Assembly: GCA_955652265.1 (NCBI GenBank)
Contig: CATPBD010000248.1
Location: 1-9,375, forward strand
DNA: 9,375 nucleotides
Source of the DNA: an uncultured Gemmatimonadaceae bacterium
Lineage (GTDB): Bacteria; Gemmatimonadota; Gemmatimonadetes; Gemmatimonadales; Gemmatimonadaceae
Direction: 5' to 3'
Shown: piece after piece, positions 1 to 6,007 of the stretch
Layout: the number at the start of each line of letters is the position of its first letter
How positions within the stretch are numbered: the stretch's first letter is position 1
Notes under the pieces: generated by a model
Databases searched by the model: none
The model's input: only the letters and a program-made list of their open reading frames with translations
Told to the model about the DNA's origin: nothing
Position numbers and translations under genes: made by a program

Positions 1-1669
1 CGTTGAACTGCGACGGGAACTCCACGAAGTCCCGCGGGACATTCGTCCCCGACAGCGTCGGATACTCTACGTTCGAGAACAACCCGTGCAGCCCGTGCCC
101 GAACTCGTGGAACATCGTGGTCACGTCGTCGAACGTCAGCAGCGCCGGCTGGCCCGGAGCCGGCTTCGTGAAGTTCGCGACGTTGAAGATCACCGGCTTC
201 CAGCCCGTGAGCCCCGACTGATCGACGTACTGATCCATCCACGCGCCGCCGCTCTTGTTGTCGCGCTTGAAGTAGTCGGCATAAAAGAGGGCCAGCGGTT
301 GGCCGTTCGCATCGAACACCTCGAACACCCGCACGTCGGAATGATAGACCGGAATGTCGTGCCTCTCCTTGAACGTCAACCCGTATAGACGGTTCGCGGC
401 AAAGAACACTCCGTTCTGCAGCACGTTGTTCAACTCGAAGTACGGCATGATCTGCGATTCATCCAGATTGTACTTCGCCTTCCGCACCTGCTCGGCGTAG
501 TACTGCCAGTCCCACGGCTGGAGCTTGAATCCACTGCCCTGGGCGTCGATGAGCCTCTGCATGTCCGCCGCTTCAGAGCGCGCTCTCGCGGTGGCCGCCG
601 GAGCGAGATCGGTCAGGAGCTTGATCGCGTTCTCCGGATTTTTTGCGCCTTGGGTCTCCAGCGCGTACGCCGCCCAGCTCGGATATCCGAGCAGCTTGGC
701 CTTTTCCGCGCGCAGCGCAGCCATCCGGCGAATCGTGTTTCGCGTGTCGTTGGTGTCGCCGCGCGCCGTTCGCATCGTCGACAACTCGAACAGTCTCTGA
801 CGCACCGCGCGGTTCTTGAGCTCGGCCTGCGCCGGCTGTTGAGTGGTATTGCGGAGCGGAAGCACCCACTTGCCCGTGAGCCCGCGACCCTTCGCAGCCT
901 CGGCCGCGGTCTGGATCTCATCCGGGCTCAGTCCGTCGAGGTCAGAAACCTTGTCCACAACGAGCGCCCCGGCCTTGGTGCCGGCGAGGAGCTTCGTCGA
1001 GAAATCGGTAGAGAGCTTGGACAACTCCTGATTGAGCGCGCGCATCCGGATCTTGTTGTCTTCGGACAGCTGGGCGCCGGCGCGCACGAAGTCCCGGTTG
1101 TAGTGCTCGACGAGCTGCTTCTGCTCGGGGTTGTAGTTCTTCGACCCGCGTCCGTCGTAGATGCTCTTCACACGCTGATAGAGCTGATCGTTCAGATAGA
1201 TCGCGTCGCTGTACGCGGCGAGCTTGGGCGCCACGATCTGTTGCACTTTTTGCAGGGTGTCATTGGTGTTGGCCTGAACTACGGCGGAGAACGTTTTCGA
1301 CGCGCGCGTCAACAGCGCGCCGGATCTCTCCATGGCAACTATCGTGTTCTCAAAAGTCGGAGGAGTTGTTTGCTTGGCGATCGCATCGATCTCCGCGAGC
1401 TGCTGCCGCATCCCTTCCTCGAGCGCGGGCTGGTAGTCCTCGTTCCGGATGAGGGCGAACCGGGGCGCGTGATACGGGAGCGTGCTCTCGACAAAGAGCG
1501 GATTCGATCCCGCGGCGACTAGAGGCGCCAAGGATGACGCTGTAGGCGTCGAAACTGGTGCGCAGCTGATAACTGCGGCAGCGCAGAAAACCAGTGCTAG
1601 CGAAGGCGCGACGGAAAGGTGTGCCGAGCGAGTGGCTCGAGCGTTGATGGAATCAGCCGAGTTCGTCAT
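1..1669 (-). CDS. dcp: M3 family peptidyl-dipeptidase (Dcp type), lipoprotein, 3' end off the window
   Basis: Zinc metallopeptidase of the M3 (thimet/Dcp) family, which releases dipeptides from the C-terminus of peptides. The minus-strand frame is open for 556 codons from ATG 1669 to the left edge. It shows the family block with LPLRNTTQQP (just below base 860), the active-site helix HEFGHGLHGL (H521, E522, H525; bases 95-109), and VEFPSQ with the third zinc ligand E550, about 25 residues after H525 as usual. Roughly the last 130-150 residues should lie outside the window, since Dcp proteins are near 680-700 aa. The N-terminus has arginines R11 and R14, a hydrophobic stretch and the lipobox V-I-S-C36, so the protein is probably an envelope lipoprotein, unlike cytosolic E. 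coli Dcp. The region before ATG 1669 shows only a weak ribosome site. The gene is divergent from the barrel gene at 1791. Family assignment is firm; substrate is unknown. Confidence 0.93.
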   Translation of the reverse strand, partial: MTNSADSINARATRSAHLSVAPSLALVFCAAAVISCAPVSTPTASSLAPLVAAGSNPLFVESTLPYHAPRFALIRNEDYQPALEEGMRQQLAEIDAIAKQTTPPTFENTIVAMERSGALLTRASKTFSAVVQANTNDTLQKVQQIVAPKLAAYSDAIYLNDQLYQRVKSIYDGRGSKNYNPEQKQLVEHYNRDFVRAGAQLSEDNKIRMRALNQELSKLSTDFSTKLLAGTKAGALVVDKVSDLDGLSPDEIQTAAEAAKGRGLTGKWVLPLRNTTQQPAQAELKNRAVRQRLFELSTMRTARGDTNDTRNTIRRMAALRAEKAKLLGYPSWAAYALETQGAKNPENAIKLLTDLAPAATARARSEAADMQRLIDAQGSGFKLQPWDWQYYAEQVRKAKYNLDESQIMPYFELNNVLQNGVFFAANRLYGLTFKERHDIPVYHSDVRVFEVFDANGQPLALFYADYFKRDNKSGGAWMDQYVDQSGLTGWKPVIFNVANFTKPAPGQPALLTFDDVTTMFHEFGHGLHGLFSNVEYPTLSGTNVPRDFVEFPSQFN

Positions 1670-1790
1670 GGATTACCGTAGGGGAAAGACCTGAATTTTC
1701 CAATCCAGAAAAGGTGCGTTGCAAAATTGCCAAGGGTCGGGAGACTATTCCAGAGGCATAGCGCGGAGTCCCCAAGGTGATTACACCGTG
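1670..1790. promoter_or_regulatory. Divergent promoter region between peptidase and barrel genes
   Basis: This 121-bp gap separates two outward-facing genes and must hold both promoters. I see no convincing -35/-10 pair. It holds the near-palindrome TTGCAAAATTGCCAA (1719-1733), with an inner GCAA-AA-TTGC, which could be an operator but is short and AT-rich enough to arise by chance. Confidence 0.35.
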
Positions 1791-2624
1791 ATGCGTCCAA
1801 AGTACCGCGTTTTGACCGCGCTCCTGGCTCTCACCATCGGCGCGCGGACGGGCGGCGCACAGAACAGTGGAAAGGATTCCACTGCCCGCGATCCGCACGC
1901 GGTCCAGCCCGAGCGACCCACTATTGCAACACACGCTCACACTGTCGCGCGCGGCTGGATGGAGCTCGAAGAGGGCGGCGAATGGGACAAACTGCCTGAC
2001 GGAACGCACTCCTTCAGCGCTCCAACCAATCTCAAGACAGGCCTTGGCTCGAGAACGCAGCTCAATCTCGTGTTCAATCTCATCCGCACCCAGAGCGTGC
2101 GCGGAGGGAATCTCTCCTTGGGCGACCTCACTATCGGCGTGAAGTATCGGATCGTCGATGACGACAAACTCCTTGGCGACTTCGCGATCCTTCCCGCGGT
2201 GAAGCTTCCTACCGGGCAGGAAAGCAGCGGAGCGGGAACGGGCACTACCGACTTTTCGCTGCTCCTGATCTCCAGTCGTGAGCTCGGGCCCATCTCGATC
2301 GATTTGAACGTCGGCGAGACGCGCAGGTCGGGCGACGGATCGCGCGCACCAAACGCAGCCGGAGTCTGGACGGCGTCGTTCGGGTTCCCCGTACTCGGAA
2401 GCGTGGGTTGGGTGGCGGAGCTATTCGGGTATCCCCGCACCAGCGGAGTGGCAGGGATGCCGGCGATCGCGGCGGTTCTCACCGGCCCCACGTTCAGTGC
2501 GCGCCAATGGCTGGCGTTCGACGCAGGTGTGATCGCGCCTATTACGGGTCCGCAGCCACGAGCCGCTTACGCGGGTTTTGTCTGGAATCTCGGGTGCGCG
2601 TTGCCGCGCGGGTGGTGCCGTTAG
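1791..2624 (+). CDS. Putative outer-membrane barrel protein, MetA-pathway/transporter-like family
   Basis: A 277-residue secreted protein. Residues 1-23 form a signal peptide (positive MRPKYR, hydrophobic LTALLALTIGA, cleavage near GGA|Q). The mature part is a series of short alternating strands with Gly/Thr/Asn turns (for example LGSRTQLNLVFNLI, LSLGDLTIGVKYRI, FAILPAVKLPTGQ). This layout and the 'KLPTG' strand are typical of the family annotated as 'transporter' or 'MetA-pathway of phenol degradation' (Phenol_MetA_deg), thought to be outer-membrane barrels. The name does not prove a role in phenol metabolism. The start is ATG 1791 or the adjacent GTG 1788. AAGGTGA at 1774-1780 lies 7 nt from the GTG and 10 nt from the ATG; longer in-frame extensions would bury the signal peptide. 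After the last apparent strand (FVWNL) there is a short tail with two cysteines. The gene stands alone, divergent from the peptidase, and its TAG overlaps the stop of the converging gene. Confidence 0.75.
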   Translation: MRPKYRVLTALLALTIGARTGGAQNSGKDSTARDPHAVQPERPTIATHAHTVARGWMELEEGGEWDKLPDGTHSFSAPTNLKTGLGSRTQLNLVFNLIRTQSVRGGNLSLGDLTIGVKYRIVDDDKLLGDFAILPAVKLPTGQESSGAGTGTTDFSLLLISSRELGPISIDLNVGETRRSGDGSRAPNAAGVWTASFGFPVLGSVGWVAELFGYPRTSGVAGMPAIAAVLTGPTFSARQWLAFDAGVIAPITGPQPRAAYAGFVWNLGCALPRGWCR

Positions 2625-2938
2625 ATGCGGGCAGACCGATCAAGAACAGGGCGCGAAAAATATTCCTTGATCGCCACCCGAATCACAGCCTCGGAGATCG
2701 AGCGGGTCAAATCCGGCTCAACCATTACCGCCGCGTGACCCGCGAATGGCACCAGCGGCATTCCGCACAGCCGCTTGATCGTGACGATGACGCGCTCGGG
2801 AGGCTCTCCATTCTGCTTTAGGTAGCGCACGAGATCGCGCACCGCATCCAGCAGTTGGACCTGCGGCCCACGAGCCTGCAGCGCCCGCTCGTAAGCGACG
2901 CGGACGTTTCTCTCCCTCGTGAGATGTTCAGGCGGCAT
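2621..2938 (-). CDS. Small uncharacterised cytoplasmic protein (105 aa)
   Basis: I do not recognise this family. The frame encodes 105 residues with no signal peptide or membrane segment. Its make-up is that of a small helical soluble protein: charged N-terminus, an amphipathic stretch (VQLLDAVRDLVRYLKQNG), then PPERVIVTIKRLCGMP, and a second helical part (SISEAVIRVAIKEYF). It starts at ATG 2938, 32 bp after the tatA stop and in the same direction, so the two are probably co-transcribed. GCGGGAA about 9-15 nt upstream is a poor ribosome site, which would suit translation coupled to tatA. The TAA at 2621-2623 overlaps the TAG of the plus-strand barrel gene. It is kept as a real gene because of tidy operon spacing, protein-like composition and the lack of a competing gene over the same bases. 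Confidence 0.65.
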   Translation of the reverse strand: MPPEHLTRERNVRVAYERALQARGPQVQLLDAVRDLVRYLKQNGEPPERVIVTIKRLCGMPLVPFAGHAAVMVEPDLTRSISEAVIRVAIKEYFSRPVLDRSARI

Positions 2939-2970
2939 GGCGACGATTCCCGCTGGGGCAGTTCCCCTTC

Positions 2971-3252
2971 CTAGTTCAGAAGCCGTTTCGGCTCACTGTC
3001 CTCACCGGGAACCGTCGTCCCAGCGTTGGCGATCGTGCTTTGCGGTGGAAGAGTGTTGCTTCGCAGTGGAGGCGGAGGGGTGTCAGGGAGCCCAGTGAGT
3101 TCATCGCTCCCCATTCCCGCGATGCTTTTCCTGAACTCCCTGATCGCCTTCCCCATCGAGCCGCCAATCTCTGGAATTCGTTTCGGCCCGAACGCGAGCA
3201 GCGCCACGGCGATGACCATCAAGAGATGCGGCAGACTCAGATTCTCGAACAA
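2971..3252 (-). CDS. tatA: Sec-independent protein translocase subunit TatA/TatE family
   Basis: Subunit of the twin-arginine translocase, which moves folded proteins across the inner membrane. The 93-residue product has the standard plan: a short N-terminal segment, one membrane helix (about residues 8-21), the F21-G22-P23 hinge, then an amphipathic helix with K24-R25-I-P-E-I-G and GKAIREFRKS, and finally a loose Pro/Ser/Thr-rich tail. The usual Glu/Gln at the start of the membrane helix appears to be replaced by H9. The start is TTG 3252. It is chosen because GGAGGA (3261-3266) sits 8 nt upstream and because the tatA similarity begins exactly there (MFENLSLPHLL). No tatB or tatC lies in the window. 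The 105-aa gene follows 32 bp downstream. TatA and TatB are hard to separate by sequence alone; the length and the FGP hinge favour TatA/E. Confidence 0.93.
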   Translation of the reverse strand: MFENLSLPHLLMVIAVALLAFGPKRIPEIGGSMGKAIREFRKSIAGMGSDELTGLPDTPPPPLRSNTLPPQSTIANAGTTVPGEDSEPKRLLN

Positions 3253-3458
3253 CGTCCCGGTCCTCCAGGCAACTGACGCGAACGATGCTCTTTCCGGCGA
3301 TGATCTCCGCGCGGCGTTTGGCTCGGCATGTGAGAGTGTACACCGGCGCCCGCTGATGAAAACCGCCGCGCGCTGATCTTAGCGGATTCTTAACACTGGC
3401 TTTCTCGGTGCTGGTCTAGCTTTCCGCGATACGATCGGCTTCTCGTGAGTGACGGCCG
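3253..3458. promoter_or_regulatory. Divergent promoter region between tatA and the DUF2279-like gene
   Basis: About 206 bp between head-to-head genes, so promoters for both directions are expected here. TTAACA (3390-3395) followed after 18 nt by GTCTAG is a weak plus-strand candidate. Nothing else structured stands out. Confidence 0.35.
3261..3266 (-). promoter_or_regulatory. Strong Shine-Dalgarno that fixes the TTG start of tatA
   Basis: The minus strand reads GGAGGA here, 8 nt before TTG 3252. It decides in favour of the non-ATG start, because no in-frame ATG lies nearby that would keep the canonical TatA N-terminus. Confidence 0.85.
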
Positions 3459-4037
3459 ATGGTCGACTCTCGCGCCGTCTCGGAAAAGATCGTGATCAAC
3501 CGAACCCGATTTTCTCTAACGTGCCTCGCGTTCGCTTTCCCAATCGTCGCGCACAGCCAGGCGCGCCCGCGAAAGGGTCCTCACTTCTTCTTTCGCTCCG
3601 GCTGGGACGAAGACTTTCGAGATCAGGACAAGTTTGGCCACTTGCTGGGTGGCTATCAGTTGACACGCGTGGGATACGAGGCGCTGACGGCGTCCTGCGT
3701 GTCGGAGACAAGGGCCCTTATCGCCGGCGTCGCATACGCCGCGTTCTTTCATCTCCAGATCGAAGTCTTCGACGGGACGTACAACAAATACGGATCCTCG
3801 TACGCCGACGTGCGCGCCCTGCCGCCGACCGGGATGCAATCGTATTGGCCTTCCCTTCTTCGCGCATCAATCGGTCACTCGATCACGGAGTACATCGATC
3901 CGGTGACGGGAGCGTCGCACCGCGCATGGCGAGAGTTGCTTCTCTCGGTCGATATCGATCCCGAAAAGCTGCCCGGCCAAAACCCGCGGTGGAAGGCGGT
4001 GACCCCGAGCTTCCAGGCGGCTGACAGGTATCGCTGA
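3459..4037 (+). CDS. Secreted DUF2279-like (YfiM-related) protein
   Basis: The product is a 192-residue exported protein. The hydrophobic stretch RFSLTCLAFAFPIVAHSQA ends in a likely signal peptidase site near residue 35. The mature part has D57-K58-F-G-H61-LLGGY, then a hydrophobic helix (ALIAGVAYAAFFHLQIEVF), then D105-G-T-Y-N-K-Y-G-S-S-Y-A-D117-V-R-A. This order (DKxGH, then a helix ending in E-x-x-D-G, then G-x-S-x-x-D) is what I associate with DUF2279 proteins, whose function is unknown. The segment after D117 is short compared with the 'ANxxG...Q' helix expected there. The start is uncertain: ATG 3459 is the longest, while GTG 3492 (residue 12) gives a more normal signal peptide and has GGAAAAG upstream. 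The gene is divergent from tatA, and the response regulator begins 146 bp downstream in the same direction. Family call moderate, function unknown. Confidence 0.72.
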   Translation: MVDSRAVSEKIVINRTRFSLTCLAFAFPIVAHSQARPRKGPHFFFRSGWDEDFRDQDKFGHLLGGYQLTRVGYEALTASCVSETRALIAGVAYAAFFHLQIEVFDGTYNKYGSSYADVRALPPTGMQSYWPSLLRASIGHSITEYIDPVTGASHRAWRELLLSVDIDPEKLPGQNPRWKAVTPSFQAADRYR

Positions 4038-4038
4038 G

Positions 4039-4062
4039 TGCGGAGAATCCTCTTCCTCCGCA
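4039..4062 (+). terminator. Possible hairpin just after the DUF2279-like gene
   Basis: TGCGGAG (4039-4045) and CTCCGCA (4056-4062) form a perfect 7-bp inverted repeat around a 10-nt loop, starting 1 base after the stop codon. No T-run follows, so it is not a classical intrinsic terminator. It could attenuate read-through into the regulator gene or stabilise the mRNA end. Confidence 0.3.
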
Positions 4063-4183
4063 TCACCAAGATTGCCGAACGCGCGAACGACACATACAGT
4101 TCGTTGGTAGCTTGCGGATTGATGGCCTGTTGGCTCGTACACATCAGCGTGAACGTGGGAATGACGCTCAACCGAGCGGCAAT

Positions 4184-4888
4184 ATGGTGACCGCCGAGGC
4201 GCCGCCGTATACTCTGCTCGTCATCGAGGACGAGATAGAGATCACGCGCGCTGTCGGCGCCGCATTGCGCGAGCAGCATCCGGCGATTGTCGAAGCGAGC
4301 GGGGGCAAAGCAGGGCTCGATGCGATCAAGAGCTCGCGTCCCGACATCATCATCCTCGACCTCGGCCTTCCGGATATCGACGGGCTCGAAGTCTGTCGGC
4401 GCATTCGCGCGATCACCGACGCGCCGATCGTCGTCCTCACCGCCCGACACGGCGAATCGGACACCGTCGCGCTGCTGAACGCCGGCGCGGACGACTACAT
4501 CACGAAGCCATTTTCTACGCAGGAGCTCGCAGCCCGGGTTGCTGCGCAGCTAAGGCGCGCGGCAACCCCACGACGCGCCCCCGTCTCAATGAACGCGGAC
4601 GGGCTGTCGATCGATCTGCATCTCCGAACCGTGAAGCGCGGACCGATGGTCATCCGACTCACGCCGATCGAGTGGGAGATCCTGGCCGTGCTCGTTTCAG
4701 ATCCCGGACGCGTCTTCACTCATCAGCAGATGTTCACCGCAGTGTGGAAGCGCGCCTACGGGGACGCGCGGCTTTATCTCAGAGTTCACGTTACCAATCT
4801 GCGCCGCAAGATTGAGCGCGATCCGGCCGACCCTCATCTCATAATCACCGAGCCGGGCGTGGGCTATCGCTTCATCGGCGAATCGTGA
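4184..4888 (+). CDS. kdpE: KdpE-type OmpR/PhoB-family response regulator
   Basis: A 234-residue DNA-binding response regulator. The receiver domain (about 10-122) has the acidic pair E15-D16, phospho-acceptor D59 (IIILDLGLPDIDG), T86 (VVLTAR) and K108 (ITKPF), so all switch residues are present. The C-terminal winged helix (about 134-232) contains LTPIEWEILAVL, the VFTHQQMFTAVW turn and YLRVHVTNLRRKIE, then EPGVGYRF. The YLR-x-LR-x-KIE pattern and the overall similarity point to KdpE rather than generic PhoB. ATG 4184 was chosen because family similarity starts within ten residues; the frame is open for 24 more codons upstream, which look non-conserved. The stop codon overlaps the GTG of the sensor kinase, its likely partner. 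No kdpFABC genes are next to it, so its target is unlikely to be simply an adjacent K+ pump. The gene symbol reflects type, not proven function. Confidence 0.88.
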   Translation: MVTAEAPPYTLLVIEDEIEITRAVGAALREQHPAIVEASGGKAGLDAIKSSRPDIIILDLGLPDIDGLEVCRRIRAITDAPIVVLTARHGESDTVALLNAGADDYITKPFSTQELAARVAAQLRRAATPRRAPVSMNADGLSIDLHLRTVKRGPMVIRLTPIEWEILAVLVSDPGRVFTHQQMFTAVWKRAYGDARLYLRVHVTNLRRKIERDPADPHLIITEPGVGYRFIGES

Positions 4889-5991
4889 CACCAAAGTCGT
4901 CCAGGTATGTCGAATGGTTGCTGTGGCTCTCGGTCATCGTGGCGGCGACTTACGTCATGCGCAGCTCCCGCGGAAATATCGAACAGTCGCACGCCGCCTT
5001 TGTCTACATCCTCATCGTCCTTGGAGCCACCGCTGGCGGTGAGCGATGGCTCGGCGTTTTTGTGGCGGTGCTCGGATTCCTGGCCATCAACTATTACTTC
5101 CAGCCGCCGTTCGATACACTCACGGTTAACACGCCGCTCGACCTTCTCGCACTCATCGCATTCCTCACCACCGCGCTCGTCGCCAACCATTTGCTGACCC
5201 GCGCGCGAACCGAAGCCGAACGGGCGACGCGGCACGCCGAGGAGATCGAGCATCTGTCGGCCGAGATCAGACGCGCGGAGGCTCTGCGCGAAGCAAGCAG
5301 GATGAAGGATGTTCTGCTCCTGTCGGTGTCGCACGACTTGCGGACACCTTTGACGACGATTCGCGCTCTCGCTCAGGACATCCAGACCGACGGATCGCGC
5401 GCGCGGACTCACGCGGGGGTGATCGTCGAGCAGGCGGACCGTCTCGGGAAGATGGTGGCCGACGTGCTCGACTTGTCGCGCCTGCGTGGGGGCGCCTTCA
5501 CCATGAACACTGAGGTCAACACCGCCGAAGATCTCCTCGGCGCCGCTGTCCGCCAGTTCGGCGGCATTGCGGACGCAAAACGCATTGAGACGGTGATCGA
5601 CTACACGAGGCCCGCCCTGCTCGGTACCTTCGACTTCGTCTTGTCGCTTCGTGTCCTTACGAATCTGATCGAGAACGCGCTCCGGTACTCGCCGCCAAGC
5701 ACTGCCGTGACTGTGAGCGTCACGGAGACGGGGTCAAACCTCTCCTTCCAGATCCTGGACCGGGGACCTGGCGTGCCGGTTTCCGAGCAGCAGCAGATTT
5801 TTGAACCGTTCTACCGGCCCAATGGAGCTCCGCCAGACGCTGGCGCGGCGGGTCTCGGCCTCTCTATCGCGAAGCGGCTCGCCGAGGTGCAGGGAGGAAG
5901 TGTGTCTTACGCCGACAGACCCGGAGGTGGTAGCGTTTTCACATTCGAATTGCCGGCCGCCGCACAGGAGCTGGTAGAAACGCTTACCTGA
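4885..5991 (+). CDS. KdpD-type sensor histidine kinase lacking the cytosolic KdpD/Usp region
   Basis: A 368-residue inner-membrane histidine kinase. Four closely packed membrane helices (about 9-25, 38-52, 55-71, 85-104) with the YYFQPPFDTLTV loop match the DUF4118 sensor region of KdpD. An arginine-rich helical linker (about 106-142) follows. HisKA holds SVSHDLRTPL with phospho-acceptor H150. The ATPase domain has N260-LIEN264-A (N box), D292-RGPGVP (G1), F-EPFYR (F box) and G323-L-G-L (G2), so it should be catalytically complete. E. coli KdpD is near 894 residues; about 400 N-terminal residues, including the Walker-containing KdpD domain and the Usp domain, are absent here. The start is GTG 4885, which overlaps the regulator's TGA as GTGA and implies coupled translation. 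The GTG leads straight into the first membrane helix, and no upstream in-frame domain exists because the regulator occupies that DNA. The downstream gene begins 16 bp after the stop. Confidence 0.88.
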   Translation: MTPKSSRYVEWLLWLSVIVAATYVMRSSRGNIEQSHAAFVYILIVLGATAGGERWLGVFVAVLGFLAINYYFQPPFDTLTVNTPLDLLALIAFLTTALVANHLLTRARTEAERATRHAEEIEHLSAEIRRAEALREASRMKDVLLLSVSHDLRTPLTTIRALAQDIQTDGSRARTHAGVIVEQADRLGKMVADVLDLSRLRGGAFTMNTEVNTAEDLLGAAVRQFGGIADAKRIETVIDYTRPALLGTFDFVLSLRVLTNLIENALRYSPPSTAVTVSVTETGSNLSFQILDRGPGVPVSEQQQIFEPFYRPNGAPPDAGAAGLGLSIAKRLAEVQGGSVSYADRPGGGSVFTFELPAAAQELVETLT

Positions 5992-5996
5992 GCCCC

Positions 5997-6003
5997 GAGG
6001 GGG
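5997..6003 (+). promoter_or_regulatory. Ribosome binding site of the cardiolipin synthase-like gene
   Basis: GAGGGGG lies between the kinase stop (5991) and ATG 6008; its GAGG core is 7 nt from the ATG. It supports the short start and co-transcription with the kinase gene. Confidence 0.7.
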
Positions 6004-6007
6004 ACGC

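Noticed and set aside
650..1522. Plus-strand open frame of 290 codons
   Set aside because: It lies opposite the clear M3 peptidase frame, and its Arg/Leu/His-rich translation has no recognisable domain. Long antisense frames are common in GC-rich coding DNA.
3101..3343. Minus-strand 80-codon frame overlapping tatA, beginning MYTLTCRAKRR
   Set aside because: The first third covers the tatA upstream region and the rest is tatA DNA out of frame. There is no family resemblance, and it would overlap the strong tatA ribosome site.
3449..4024. Alternative plus-strand frame over the DUF2279-like gene
   Set aside because: Very Arg-rich with no signal peptide or motif, whereas the overlapping frame has both.
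4084..4103. Inverted repeat CGAAC/GTTCG before the regulator gene, as a possible operator
   Set aside because: The arms are only 5 bp with a 10-nt gap; this is expected by chance and no second copy lies near other promoters.
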